From CBFHMJ01 sp965656875 (lineage in GTDB: Bacteria; Pseudomonadota; Gammaproteobacteria; Enterobacterales; Alteromonadaceae): a DNA stretch of 64,000 nt. The first letter of the stretch is position 1, and every line of letters starts with the position of its first letter. Where the stretch lies: contig CBFHMJ010000038.1 of the NCBI GenBank assembly GCA_965656875.1, forward strand, positions 62,001-126,000, read 5' to 3'. A program made the position numbers and the translations under genes. This document shows positions 51,634 through 62,150 of this stretch, in pieces. The notes under the pieces are model-generated. The model was given only the letters and a program-made list of their open reading frames with translations, did no database searches and was not told where the DNA came from.

Positions 51634-52389
51634 ATGCGCAAACTCTGGACTTCACTGCTATTTCCGCTTCTACTGTTATGTTGCTTTCAGTCAGTTGCCA
51701 GTGGAAAAATCGTACTTATCATTGACGATATTGGTTATCACAAACAAGATATTGAAGCTGTAGATTTACCTGGAAATGTGACGTTATCCGTATTACCGGG
51801 AACACCTTACGGCAAAGAGTACGCATCACGAGCCCGTCTGAAGGGCAGAGATGTGATGCTTCATATTCCAATGGAATCATTAAGCGGCAAAGCCCTTGGC
51901 CCATCAGCTTTAACTACTCGCTTATCGGAAGACGAATTTAATCGAATTCTATCTGACTCTCTTGAAGAAATTCCATTCGCTATTGGCATCAACAATCATA
52001 TGGGGAGTCTGCTCACCCAGTTGCCGGAGCAAATGGACTGGACCATGAGCTTTTTAAAATCAAAGCAGCTGTTTTTCCTCGACAGTCGGACAACCAAATA
52101 CAGTCAGGCAAAAAATGCAGCAAATAAATACGGCGTTACTTATTTTCGTCGCCATGTGTTCATTGACAATGTACGTACAGAAGATGCGATGAAAGCCCAG
52201 TTCGAATCATTAATCAGGTTAGCTGAACATCACGATATCGCTGTTGGTATCGCCCACCCTTACAAAGAAAGCATCGCATTTTTTAAGAAGCATCTGCCAA
52301 CACTCGAAAGACAAGGTATTCAGCTGGTTAAAGTCTCAGATATGTTGCTTCAGGTAGCATCAGCAACCGGTTCATCGGTCGCCAGATAA
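51634..52389 (+). CDS. yibQ: Divergent polysaccharide deacetylase-family protein (YibQ-like)
   Basis: This 251-residue exported protein has a signal peptide (LLFPLLLLCCFQSVASG) and the DUF610/divergent polysaccharide deacetylase fold with KIVLIIDDIGYHKQD, then MLHIPMESLSG, IGINNHMGSLLTQ, FFLDSRTTKYSQ and VGIAHPYKESI. The activity is not proven. It is the last gene of the gpmI-envC-ctp-yibQ row. The ATG at 51634 follows GGGA. Its 3' end overlaps the convergent antiporter gene by 40 bases. Confidence 0.9.
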   Translation: MRKLWTSLLFPLLLLCCFQSVASGKIVLIIDDIGYHKQDIEAVDLPGNVTLSVLPGTPYGKEYASRARLKGRDVMLHIPMESLSGKALGPSALTTRLSEDEFNRILSDSLEEIPFAIGINNHMGSLLTQLPEQMDWTMSFLKSKQLFFLDSRTTKYSQAKNAANKYGVTYFRRHVFIDNVRTEDAMKAQFESLIRLAEHHDIAVGIAHPYKESIAFFKKHLPTLERQGIQLVKVSDMLLQVASATGSSVAR

Positions 52390-53621
52390 CCAAATCGTTT
52401 CTTCCACAAGGCAATGGTTATCGGCACGCTGATATTTAAACAAAATGCTGTCAGCAGCAGCGTGTAGAACGACTCCATAGACAGAATCTGATGCTGAATA
52501 TAAGCAATATCTAACACAACAAAAGCCAGTTCTGCTCGCCCTAACATCCCAAAGCCAATCAGAAAACTATCAGGCCACTCAAATCCACCGGTGTATTTAG
52601 CCGATGCAGCCGCTGACAATACCTGCGCGACAAAGACACTCGCCGTAAGCAATAAAACACCGGGCATCACTTTCGCAAATAAAGCACCATCAAATTTTAA
52701 ATGTGTTCCGAGAGTTACAAAGAAAATAGGACCAATCAAAGAAAACGCCAGGGTATCAATAGTTCGGCGAGTCTCATCGTAGCAACCTTTATTCACACTT
52801 CCGTGGAAATCAAAGTATTCCTCTTTAAGCACTAATCCAGCCATATACGCTCCAATCGCGGGGTGAAAACCAAACTCGTGGGCTAACACACCAACAACAA
52901 CGGCAACGACCAGAATCGTTAATGTTGCATGTTCTCCTTTATCCATCACAATAAAACTACGAATGTTTATCTTACTCAGGACAGGTTGCAGCAAAGCAAA
53001 ACGGGTATTTTTAACCGGAAAGATCCAGGCTCCGATCACTGTAACTAACAAGAAAAACAACACCGCTTTACCCGAAACAGCCAGAACAGATTCAACACTG
53101 ACTTCTGCAGAAGAAGTAGCTAACGGCACCAGGATTGCAACTAACGCCAGTGACGCGATGTCATCAAGTACCGCTGAAGCCATAATGCAGGTTGCTGCTT
53201 TTGTTTTGCTAAGGCTTTCGCTTTTGAGTGTCACCATTGTTAATGACACCGCAGTTGCGGTCATTGTCAGCCCACTCAGAATAGCGGCACTTTTGTCCTG
53301 CCAAAGCATCCAGGTCACATAATAAGTAGCAATGAATGGCGCTAATGCACCAAAAAATGCAATGCCCCAGCTGCGTTTAATACTTTGAATAAACTGGTCA
53401 CTGTTCTCTTCAAATCCAAGAGCAAACATAATGACCACAATACCCAACTCAGAAAACATACTGATAACGTCGGAAGGTTTTTCCGGTAGTAAACCGAAGT
53501 GGGCGGCAATCGCGCCAAAGAAGAGGAAATATAATACTGGTGTGAAAGGCGTTTTCTTAGCGGCAAACAACGCCAGATAAACACTACACCAAATCACGAT
53601 TAGCTGAATAAAAGATTCCAC
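52350..53621 (-). CDS. CPA2-family cation:proton antiporter
   Basis: This 423-residue membrane protein has about 12 helices with the Na+/H+ exchanger pattern, including TMTATAVSLTMVTLKSESL, the ion-site region MASAVLDDIASLALVAIL and FHPAIGAYMAGLVL. It should exchange Na+ or K+ for protons. The GTG at 53621 is preferred over GTG at 53741 because AGGAGA lies six bases upstream and the resulting start (MESFIQLIVIWCSVY) leads straight into the first helix. It has no TrkA domain. Confidence 0.9.
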   Translation of the reverse strand: MESFIQLIVIWCSVYLALFAAKKTPFTPVLYFLFFGAIAAHFGLLPEKPSDVISMFSELGIVVIMFALGFEENSDQFIQSIKRSWGIAFFGALAPFIATYYVTWMLWQDKSAAILSGLTMTATAVSLTMVTLKSESLSKTKAATCIMASAVLDDIASLALVAILVPLATSSAEVSVESVLAVSGKAVLFFLLVTVIGAWIFPVKNTRFALLQPVLSKINIRSFIVMDKGEHATLTILVVAVVVGVLAHEFGFHPAIGAYMAGLVLKEEYFDFHGSVNKGCYDETRRTIDTLAFSLIGPIFFVTLGTHLKFDGALFAKVMPGVLLLTASVFVAQVLSAAASAKYTGGFEWPDSFLIGFGMLGRAELAFVVLDIAYIQHQILSMESFYTLLLTAFCLNISVPITIALWKKRFGYLATDEPVADAT

Positions 53622-54018
53622 CCGGGCTCTCCTGTCAATAGAAAAAGTCGCCCCTGCTAACAAAGCAAGTGCGGGTTCAGGTATTGCGTTGATGGCTTTA
53701 CGTAGTGCTAATGATGCTGCCTGATAATTTTTATCAGTCACGCCGAAGATGTGTTCTTATTAGTTTATTGCCTGATACTATTTCTATGTAACTCACTGTA
53801 ATAGCAAGTAGAACTCCCGATAATACATCTACCGGATTAGTAACATAATTCAGGCAGTCTTCGGTGTAAGATTTACCACTATACCAATCGAGTTTGAAAT
53901 TGAAACTGGTAAATTACCATCCGAAACCTCACAGACCGATTTCGTTGGTGGGAAATAACTGATTGAATTATCAGCGCAAAGGGTTTGAAAGTAAGGTAAA
54001 GACAGGGATTGTCGGATC
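53622..54018. other. Intergenic region between the antiporter gene and rpoH terminator
   Basis: About 400 bases hold the antiporter promoter. I see no gene or repeat. Confidence 0.5.
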
Positions 54019-54041
54019 AAAAAAGCCGCATTACTGCGGCT
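54019..54041 (-). terminator. Intrinsic terminator of rpoH
   Basis: On the minus strand AGCCGC (54041-54036) pairs with GCGGCT (54029-54024) around six bases, followed by five Ts (54023-54019). It lies about 45 bases after the rpoH stop. Confidence 0.85.
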
Positions 54042-54086
54042 CTTTATGCAATCTTAAATAAGATCTAAAAAAGGTTGGTCGTGATA

Positions 54087-54953
54087 CTACGCCATTGCTT
54101 GCTGCAATTTTTTCATCGCGTTCTTTTCTAATTGACGAATACGCTCAGCTGAAACACTGTATTTGTCAGCAAGATCTTGCAATGTTGTTTTATCCGTTTC
54201 ATCTAACCAACGAGATGAAATGATATCCTGACTGCGCTCATCCAATGTTTTCATTGCGAGCATTAAACGGTTAGTAGAATGTTGATCCCACTGTTCCTGC
54301 TCGACCGTTTCAGCTAAATCAGACGATGCATCTTCAAGGTATTGCGATGGAGAATAAGTCGTCGTTGAACTGTTGTCATCATCATCGCTTGCGCCTGCGT
54401 CAAAACCCAGATCAACGCCGCTCATGCGTGATTCCATTTCAAGTACTTCACGTTCCTGAACACCCAGTGTCTCAGCAACATTTTTAATTTCGTCCTGAGT
54501 AAACCAGCCTAAACGCTTTTTCGATTTTCTCAGATTGAAGAATAATTTACGTTGCGCTTTTGTGGTCGCAATCTTAACAATGCGCCAGTTACGCAATACA
54601 TATTCATGGATTTCAGCTTTAATCCAGTGGACTGCAAATGAAACAAGACGAACACCCACTGTCGGGTCAAAGCGTTTTACCGCTTTCATCAGTCCGATAT
54701 TACCTTCCTGAATTAAGTCAGCTTGTGGTAGTCCATAGCCTGAATAGCTACGAGCAATGTGAACAACAAATCTTAAGTGAGACATAACCAGCGCTTTCGC
54801 TGATTCAAGGCTCTCTTCACGCTGCAATTTTTCTGCATGCCCTACTTCTTCTTCAGCAGTAAGCATTGGAATACTGCTAACAGCAGCTACATACGCTTCA
54901 ATACTACCACTTTGAGAAACGGTCAATGCCATAGATTGCATGTTATCGTTCAT
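54087..54953 (-). CDS. rpoH: Heat-shock sigma factor RpoH (sigma-32)
   Basis: This 288-residue sigma factor directs RNA polymerase to heat-shock promoters. Region 2 is seen as VMSHLRFVVHIARSYSGYGL, DLIQEGNIGLMKAVKRFDP and VSFAVHWIKAEIHEYVLRNW. The RpoH box follows (KATTKAQRKLFFNLRKSKKR-like at about residue 130), then region 4 with LDETDKTTLQDLADKYSVSA ERIRQLEKNAMKKL. It lies downstream of ftsX in the conserved ftsYEX-rpoH row, with 296 bases between for its own promoters. Confidence 0.97.
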   Translation of the reverse strand: MNDNMQSMALTVSQSGSIEAYVAAVSSIPMLTAEEEVGHAEKLQREESLESAKALVMSHLRFVVHIARSYSGYGLPQADLIQEGNIGLMKAVKRFDPTVGVRLVSFAVHWIKAEIHEYVLRNWRIVKIATTKAQRKLFFNLRKSKKRLGWFTQDEIKNVAETLGVQEREVLEMESRMSGVDLGFDAGASDDDDNSSTTTYSPSQYLEDASSDLAETVEQEQWDQHSTNRLMLAMKTLDERSQDIISSRWLDETDKTTLQDLADKYSVSAERIRQLEKNAMKKLQQAMA

Positions 54954-55249
54954 TTATAACCTCTATCCTGAAAATACGCGAAGAATTGTAGCACTCCGCA
55001 AGTAAATTACCACTGGAACTTATTTCATTTTGTAACTGATTATTTGACGTTAAATGCCATCAAAAGTTGCGGTGATAACTTAATAATTTAGTTCGGAATG
55101 TTGATTTAGCTCAACACTAATACCGATAATCTATACTTCATGGGGTTAGCTACTTTTGTTTTCAACCCCTTGAAAATAATTTTTTTAAATTTTTCTGAAA
55201 AGTGCTTTCGACATTAACCCTACTTTCAGCCAGCAAAGTATTCAGTTTT

Positions 55250-56236
55250 TTAAACGGTATCCGGTTCGATTTGCCCTATATATCGTTGCACCGACATAAA
55301 CGAGCCAGCTAAACCCAATCCCACCGCAACAAAAATCAGCCAAAAGAATTCAGTCAGGCTAATACCTTCGATGGAGAAACCAGTACCATAAAGCCCTGCC
55401 ACACGACCAATCGAACTTTCCAGCCACCACAACATCAGTGTTACCACGATGAATGCAATGACCCCACCGAAGAAACCAAACCAAACCCCGGTGAACAAAA
55501 ATGGACGTTGAATAAAACCATTTGTTGCACCAACAAGCTTCATGATTTCAATCTCATCTCGCTTGTTCATAATCGATAATCGGATTGTATTGCCAATAAT
55601 CAGTATTACAGCAGACAATAATAACAATCCCATGACAAAGACACTTTCATTCAGCAACTGAATAATGGCATTCAATCGTTCGAGCCATTCAATATCCAGT
55701 TTTCCAAATTCGACTTCTCGCTCTTGCTCCAAATCGTTCAATAACGATTTGGCTGGCTCCGAGGTTCGGTATTTTGCAACCGGAGTTACAGATATGACCG
55801 TCGGCAACGGATTTTCTTCCAAAAAATCCAGCGCATTACCAAAACCCGACGTCTGTTTGAATTCCTGAAGCGCCTCTTCTTTATCGATCAATACAACTGA
55901 TTCTATCTCTGGATAAAGGCTTAAACGCTTTGCCAGTTGCTGACTATCACGTACCGAGACGTTTTTCTTTAAAAAAAGTGAAATTTCAGATGCACTTTCG
56001 AAGCTACTACTGACGGTCTGTACATTTTTTACCAGAATATGTAACGTCATAGGCAAGGTAAGACTAATACCGAGTACCGAAATCGTCATCAATGAAGCAA
56101 AAGGTGTACGCCATAACTCACCCAGCGACGCAATCATCTGACGGCTGTATTGAATCCAGGAAGCCAGCCATTTTTGAGAAGCACTGACATTAGCAGATTC
56201 AGCGCCTCGTGAGCGCGACGAAAATAAAAGTCCCAT
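55250..56236 (-). CDS. ftsX: Cell-division permease-like protein FtsX
   Basis: This 328-residue membrane partner of FtsE has four helices with a large periplasmic loop between the first and second (residues about 75-185), which contacts EnvC. Conserved parts are LGISLTLPMTLHILVKNV, IEWLERLNAIIQLLNESVFV and NTIRLSIMNKRDEIEIMKLV followed by GATNGFIQRPFL. GGAGGGATAGC precedes the ATG, using the end of ftsE. With FtsE it regulates septal murein hydrolysis; its activator partner gene envC is also in this window. Confidence 0.95.
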   Translation of the reverse strand: MGLLFSSRSRGAESANVSASQKWLASWIQYSRQMIASLGELWRTPFASLMTISVLGISLTLPMTLHILVKNVQTVSSSFESASEISLFLKKNVSVRDSQQLAKRLSLYPEIESVVLIDKEEALQEFKQTSGFGNALDFLEENPLPTVISVTPVAKYRTSEPAKSLLNDLEQEREVEFGKLDIEWLERLNAIIQLLNESVFVMGLLLLSAVILIIGNTIRLSIMNKRDEIEIMKLVGATNGFIQRPFLFTGVWFGFFGGVIAFIVVTLMLWWLESSIGRVAGLYGTGFSIEGISLTEFFWLIFVAVGLGLAGSFMSVQRYIGQIEPDTV

Positions 56237-56237
56237 G

Positions 56238-56921
56238 CTATCCCTCCAAACCGCTGTCAGTTAGACCGTCATTAATCATCTTGCCTTGCTTCAGTGTTAG
56301 CGTGCGGTAACGCATGCGAGCAATCAATCCAAGGTCATGTGTTGCGATCAACACCGATGTACCAACACGATTAAACGATTCAAAAATACCAATAATCTCT
56401 TTCGACAATTCAGGGTCAAGATTCCCGGTAGGCTCATCAGCCAACAGAAGTGGTGGCGTATTAACGACCGCTCTGGCGATACCCACACGTTGCTGTTCAC
56501 CACCCGATAATACGGCGGGATAACATCGAACTTTATCGGTCAGGCCAACTTTATCTAACGCAGCAAAAACGCGCTTTTCAATTTGCTTCTGAGAGTAACC
56601 TTCAATGATGAGCGGTAACGCGACGTTATCGTATACGGTGTGGTCTTTTAACAAACGGTGACTTTGGAAGATCATCCCGATATCTCGTCTGGCATAAGGC
56701 ACCTGACGCCGGGTGATAGTATTGAGGTCGTGATCGTTGATAACCACACGACCTGCGGAGGGTCTTTCCATAATGCTGATTAATTTGAGCAGCGTACTTT
56801 TACCCGCTCCTGAATGACCGGTAAGAAATGCCATTTCGCCTGCTTCAAGGTTAAAGCTGACTTTCTCCAGTGCTCTCACACCGCCGGGATAAGTCTTACT
56901 GACCTGCTCAAACTTAATCAT
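56238..56921 (-). CDS. ftsE: Cell-division ATP-binding protein FtsE
   Basis: This 227-residue ABC ATPase has Walker A GHSGAGKSTLLKL, signature LSGGEQQRVGIARAV and Walker B LLLADEPTGNLDPE, followed by the H-loop IATHDLGLI. It couples ATP hydrolysis to FtsX at the divisome. It lies 32 bases after ftsY and one base before ftsX, a clear operon. Confidence 0.97.
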   Translation of the reverse strand: MIKFEQVSKTYPGGVRALEKVSFNLEAGEMAFLTGHSGAGKSTLLKLISIMERPSAGRVVINDHDLNTITRRQVPYARRDIGMIFQSHRLLKDHTVYDNVALPLIIEGYSQKQIEKRVFAALDKVGLTDKVRCYPAVLSGGEQQRVGIARAVVNTPPLLLADEPTGNLDPELSKEIIGIFESFNRVGTSVLIATHDLGLIARMRYRTLTLKQGKMINDGLTDSGLEG

Positions 56922-56953
56922 ATGCTACTTCTTGTTACTTTTTATAATTTGGA

Positions 56954-58423
<1,470 letters not shown>

Positions 58424-58592
58424 TTACTTATTCACCACCTTTACTGTCTGATACAATCGCCCGGCGCTACAAGCCGCGATTTCAAGTAGTTTGTCACTAT
58501 CCAAAAATTTGGGGCGTATAGTAACATCTCGTTTTGTTTTAAAGAATTGCAAACAATCGCTCCTGCAAAAATAAATCCTGAACCAGACTGAA

Positions 58593-59207
58593 ATGAACAG
58601 AAAATCTCGAAAAACTCCCGCCAAATCATCAGCAAAGAGTAAATCCCCCGGATCAGTACGGATCATCAGTGGCCGTTGGCGTGGCATGAAACTCCCGGTA
58701 CTCGATGCCGCCGGATTGCGCCCAACAACAGACAGAGTAAAGGAAACCGTTTTTAACTGGTTAATGCATGATTTGGTCGATGCACAATGTCTGGATTGTT
58801 TTGCCGGTAGTGGCAGCCTTGGATTTGAAGCGCTGTCGAGATATGCACGGCATATCACACTGATAGAAAAAGATAAAAGTGCAGCCAGACAACTGTCGGA
58901 TAATGCAAAACGGTTATCATCAGAAACAATAGACGTCATAAATGCCGACAGTTTGAGCTGGCTGGCTCAACCTGCAACCGTGCAGTTTGATTTGATTTTT
59001 ATCGATCCACCCTTTCGAATGGGGCTGGCGGAACAAACCATTACATTACTGGATCAACACGGATGGTTAGCCAATGATGCGAGAGTTTATATCGAGGTGG
59101 AAACAGAACTAACTCAACTGGATCTTCCTGCCAGCTGGTCGTTACTCAAAGAAAAAACGGCCGGTCAGGCGACAGGCCGCTTATATGCGGTCACACGACA
59201 GAATTAA
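58593..59207 (+). CDS. rsmD: 16S rRNA (guanine(966)-N2)-methyltransferase
   Basis: This 204-residue methyltransferase modifies G966 of 16S rRNA. It shows VRIISGRWRGMKLPV, the substrate-loop DRVKETVFNWLMHDL, the SAM motif CLDCFAGSGSLGFEALSRYA and the catalytic DLIFIDPPFRMGL. It is divergent from ftsY, the standard gammaproteobacterial arrangement. No strong ribosome-binding site is visible. A minus-strand frame across it is a shadow. Confidence 0.95.
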   Translation: MNRKSRKTPAKSSAKSKSPGSVRIISGRWRGMKLPVLDAAGLRPTTDRVKETVFNWLMHDLVDAQCLDCFAGSGSLGFEALSRYARHITLIEKDKSAARQLSDNAKRLSSETIDVINADSLSWLAQPATVQFDLIFIDPPFRMGLAEQTITLLDQHGWLANDARVYIEVETELTQLDLPASWSLLKEKTAGQATGRLYAVTRQN

Positions 59208-59224
59208 CACCTTGTAGTCAGGTA

Positions 59225-59827
59225 TTATTCACCGATATCCAGACCGATATTGGTGATACCGTCTTTTAATGCAAATGCTTTGAATCCCTTGATGTCTGCG
59301 GTTGTGATCTTACCGACAGATTCAACCTCATCCAGCAACTCACCCAACCAGGCCATTTCATACTGCATTAATTCATGATCACGGACATTAATATTTTCCG
59401 GATCTTCGCCCTCTTCAGCCAGGGAAATCTCAATGATTTTACTAACGGTTGCCTGAGAAACTTTTGCTACATCCAGAAAATATCGTGATTCTTTGGTTTC
59501 TATGCCAGCAATCAAAGAAATGACGGCAGTACAACTATCAATCGCCGGATAAATTCCCATCATGTCAAAGTGATTTAATTCAGGAATGATTGGCTCAAAT
59601 TTTTCTGATTGCTTATCAAAATCAATCTTTGTAGAAGGTTTTGCTAACTTTTCCCAGAGTAAATCCAGTAACGATCTGAAAATATGTACATCGCCAAACG
59701 ACGTTACTTCAGAAAATAATTGGTAGTTAGGGAACATACGTTCAATCAGAATAGTGGCAGCCAGTTGCTGCTGGCGATCAGATAGCTCTCTGAAACGCTG
59801 GAAATTATTAGGTTTTCTAGTAGCCAT
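59225..59827 (-). CDS. DUF416 (YjaG-like) protein
   Basis: This 200-residue protein matches the DUF416/YjaG family by FQRFRELSDRQQQLAATILI, FPNYQLFSEVTSFGD and the acidic IAGIETKESRYFLDVAKVSQ. The function is not known. The ATG at 59827 is used because the family starts near MATRKPNNFQRF; the longer frame begins with TTG. It converges on rsmD. Confidence 0.85.
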   Translation of the reverse strand: MATRKPNNFQRFRELSDRQQQLAATILIERMFPNYQLFSEVTSFGDVHIFRSLLDLLWEKLAKPSTKIDFDKQSEKFEPIIPELNHFDMMGIYPAIDSCTAVISLIAGIETKESRYFLDVAKVSQATVSKIIEISLAEEGEDPENINVRDHELMQYEMAWLGELLDEVESVGKITTADIKGFKAFALKDGITNIGLDIGE

Positions 59828-59962
59828 AAACGTGTTTGCATTGTGATGTAACAAACCTGATTCAAACAACTTTTTACAATTTGTTGAGCCAACCAGGAAG
59901 AAGGTGAGGCATTATGGTTTATTTAAACCTGCCGTGCGAGTTTTTTATCATATTTACCCCGG

Positions 59963-60120
59963 CAAAGGTCTGTGACCTTTGTGGATGAAGTGTTGTTCGA
60001 ATTAAATGACGTTCAGGCAAGGCGCACAACTGAAGTTTCAATGATGCCGAACCAACGTCATGGAACGTCGCATAAACTCCATAAAGGATCGATAAACCCT
60101 CATTTTAGACGAAAATAAAC
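59963..60120 (+). repeat. Dispersed intergenic repeat, copy B
   Basis: This segment aligns with 35099-35239: GGTCTGTGACCTTTGTGGAT, TGTTGTTCGAA, ACGTTCAGGCAAGGCGCACA and the edge AGACGAAAATA are shared. Its left end also forms a perfect CAAAGGTC/GACCTTTG hairpin. It fills most of the gap between the DUF416 and ybjQ genes. Confidence 0.6.
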
Positions 60121-60152
60121 AACGTCAGGCTCTGCCTGATAAGGATGATTAA

Positions 60153-60476
60153 ATGATTTTTACAACCACCCCTACAATCGAAGGTAAAGAAATTCAGGCA
60201 TATCTGGGCGTTGTCGTCGGTGAAGCCATTCTTGGAGCTAATATTTTCAAAGATATATTCGCCAGCGTCCGGGATATCGTCGGTGGTCGTTCCGGTGCCT
60301 ATGAAAAAGAGCTGGCAAAAGCCCGTCAAATTGCATTTCAAGAGTTGGAAGAGCAAGCCGCTGCATTAGGAGCCAACGCTGTTGTCGGTATTGATATTGA
60401 TTATGAAGTCGTCGGCCAGAACGGCGGTATGTTAATGGTGAGTATTAATGGTACAGCGGTCATTATTGACAAATAG
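60153..60476 (+). CDS. YbjQ-family (UPF0145) protein
   Basis: This 107-residue protein matches the YbjQ/heavy-metal-binding domain family, with MIFTTTPTIEGKEIQAYLGV, IRDIVGGRSGAYEKELAKAR (first residue differs here) and ALGANAVVGIDIDYEVVG. Such proteins form ring-shaped pentamers; their role is unclear. AAGGA lies seven bases before the ATG. It is a single gene with its own terminator. Confidence 0.92.
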   Translation: MIFTTTPTIEGKEIQAYLGVVVGEAILGANIFKDIFASVRDIVGGRSGAYEKELAKARQIAFQELEEQAAALGANAVVGIDIDYEVVGQNGGMLMVSINGTAVIIDK

Positions 60477-60504
60477 TCTGCACCTGATGCCAGACTGGAT
60501 TTAA

Positions 60505-60534
60505 AAATAATGCTGGGAAAACCCGGCATTATTT
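60505..60534 (+). terminator. Terminator after the ybjQ-family gene
   Basis: AAATAATGCTGGG (60505-60517) pairs with CCCGGCATTATTT (60522-60534) around AAAA with a single G-U pair. It lies 28 bases after the stop and also faces the convergent ORF. Confidence 0.85.
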
Positions 60535-60562
60535 GTCCGTGCGTTAATTTGATTGTTATGTT

Positions 60563-60970
60563 TTAACGTACTTGCCCTTTAACCACTCGATAAATACCAA
60601 ACGTAAGTAAAAACAAAATAAAAATTGAATGGGATAACAAAAACAAACCAAACGTCCATCCATGATATCTATACCTGCCTGTATCCACGATTGAATAAGG
60701 CTCACTTAAATAGAAAAAGTAAGATACAACACCGAGTAAAAGAGCTAATCCAATTAAAAACAGAACTGCCAGTTTTGGTTTGAGCGATTGCTTAAGGTAA
60801 ATATATTGGCATTTTTCTACCAGTTTATAACCCGTATATATGTACACAAAAACAAAGCAAAGTGTGATAGAGGTTATGAAGCAATCAACAAGCCTTTCAC
60901 CAATAACAAAATCTAAAAATATTCCTAAAAGTGGAATACCTATAAGTACTTTCTGAAAATGTCGATTCAC
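60563..60970 (-). CDS. Unknown small membrane protein
   Basis: This 135-residue ORF encodes four hydrophobic segments (for example VLIGIPLLGIFLDFVIG, CFVFVYIYTGYKL and LAVLFLIGLALLLGVVSYFF) and no recognised motif. It begins with GTG without a clear ribosome-binding site. It is one of three minus-strand orphan genes at 60.5-62.1 kb with more A/T than the neighbours. Confidence 0.55.
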   Translation of the reverse strand: MNRHFQKVLIGIPLLGIFLDFVIGERLVDCFITSITLCFVFVYIYTGYKLVEKCQYIYLKQSLKPKLAVLFLIGLALLLGVVSYFFYLSEPYSIVDTGRYRYHGWTFGLFLLSHSIFILFLLTFGIYRVVKGQVR

Positions 60971-61095
60971 AATAAAACAAACCGGAAATTATATTAGAGA
61001 GGCTGTAGATACAATACTCAAGTAAGCCGATAAGAAATGACTAAACACTATTGGTTCTTTTGTTCACATACCGACACTAAACAGGAAAAGGCAAG

Positions 61096-61653
61096 TTAGC
61101 GGTCAACATAGTAGTTTATTTTTATTGAGAATAAAATTAACGCACTGATTGTACTCATATATTTATGTTTGTACGCTAGTTTCAGAAATATATTGCTCTC
61201 TCTGTTTAGCAATTTATCGAAAATACTGTCGCAACCCTTTGTAAACTCTATCGCTATTTTTTTATTGTTTGCAGTATGGACAGAACCAGTAAATTTATAA
61301 CGTGTGTATAGTGATTCCATATACTTTTTCGTTAAGTAGAACGTGCCTAAACTACGTAGTTCAATTTCATTATCAATGCTTTTTACTTTTTGGCCGTTAG
61401 AAAGCAAATGGAACTTATTTGAGTAATTCCTCGGGATTGCGACCACGTTTTTGATTTCCAGGTCAGGTTTATCAAATAGATAAACGCCACCATTTATTGT
61501 CATTGCAACTAAACGGCTGCCGTCCAAAATACAAAGGGAACCAGCATATATTTCAATGAGTCGGTAGGTAATTCTTTTACTGGATGAAAAAGCAATACAA
61601 CCATGCTGATCTACGGCCCTGATATCCTGACCTTTTATTCTAAAGAATTCCAC
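61096..61653 (-). CDS. Unknown protein, orphan
   Basis: I do not recognise this 185-residue product. It begins with GTG at 61653, supported by AGGGAAG at good spacing, immediately after the attC-like element. It is Lys/Ile/Tyr-rich with beta-strand patterns (FFRIKGQDIRAVDQHGCIAF) and a hydrophobic stretch near the C-terminus (STISALILFSIKI). There is no signal peptide. Confidence 0.55.
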   Translation of the reverse strand: MEFFRIKGQDIRAVDQHGCIAFSSSKRITYRLIEIYAGSLCILDGSRLVAMTINGGVYLFDKPDLEIKNVVAIPRNYSNKFHLLSNGQKVKSIDNEIELRSLGTFYLTKKYMESLYTRYKFTGSVHTANNKKIAIEFTKGCDSIFDKLLNRESNIFLKLAYKHKYMSTISALILFSIKINYYVDR

Positions 61654-61668
61654 GATGCTTCCCTGGCA

Positions 61669-61770
61669 TATAACGCCCGATTCAAGGGCTGATACCAGCT
61701 TGCTAAAATGTGCAGCGAGACGGAACCGAGCAAGCTGTTAACGATCCCATTACTGTAATGACTTGTTAGC
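61669..61770 (-). other. attC-like imperfect palindrome (candidate integron recombination site)
   Basis: On the minus strand the element starts GCTAACAAG, overlapping the stop codon of the 61766 ORF, and ends TTGAATCGGGCGTTATATG just before the ribosome-binding site of the next ORF. It contains the inner helix CAGCTTGCT / AGCAAGCTG. The TAAC...GTTA ends, length of about 100 bases and position between small orphan genes fit a gene-cassette attC. The left arm pairs poorly with the right, and no integrase is seen. Confidence 0.42.
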
Positions 61771-62116
61771 TTATACCTTTAGCCAGGTTTTTGAATCTAT
61801 TTGTAGATGCGTCCAGATCTTTCCTGCTAACTCTTTTGTAGTTATTAACATGCGTTCGAATTTCATCAAATAGATCTTCCGGCATTTCACTTTGAGCGAT
61901 TAAATATGTAGCACCACCATTTCCCATATAAATTTCAAAAGCAAATCCTTTGTACTCCCCATTCACGTCAAGCTCATCAGTCATTTGGATATAGTGAAAA
62001 GTAGAGAAATTGAGATTATTGAGTCGTTCAATATGAATCAAAAGTTCTAATACCGTTGGTTCAAAAAAAGATATCCAACTTTTTGGCTCTTTTTGTATCT
62101 CCAATATATGACTCAA
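61766..62116 (-). CDS. Unknown small protein, possible immunity-like orphan
   Basis: This 116-residue ORF begins with TTG at 62116, with AAGGA six bases upstream; a TTG two codons earlier is too close to it. It contains FSTFHYIQMTDELDVNGEYK and GFAFEIYMGNGGATYLIAQ, a layout seen in small cytoplasmic orphan or immunity proteins, but no family is recognised. Its stop codon lies within the attC-like sequence. Confidence 0.5.
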   Translation of the reverse strand: MSHILEIQKEPKSWISFFEPTVLELLIHIERLNNLNFSTFHYIQMTDELDVNGEYKGFAFEIYMGNGGATYLIAQSEMPEDLFDEIRTHVNNYKRVSRKDLDASTNRFKNLAKGIS

Positions 62117-62150
62117 ACTCAATCCTTGTGGTTTAGTTAGTAGTTTATTT

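Noticed and set aside
58424..58939. Minus-strand ORF of 171 codons across rsmD
   Set aside because: It lies fully in the upstream region and coding strand of rsmD, whose motifs are unmistakable; the minus product has no family features.
60971..61095. A second attC site after the 61096 ORF (CGCTAACTT ... TAGTGTTTAG)
   Set aside because: The ends look similar but the inside forms a direct rather than inverted repeat, so no attC hairpin can fold.
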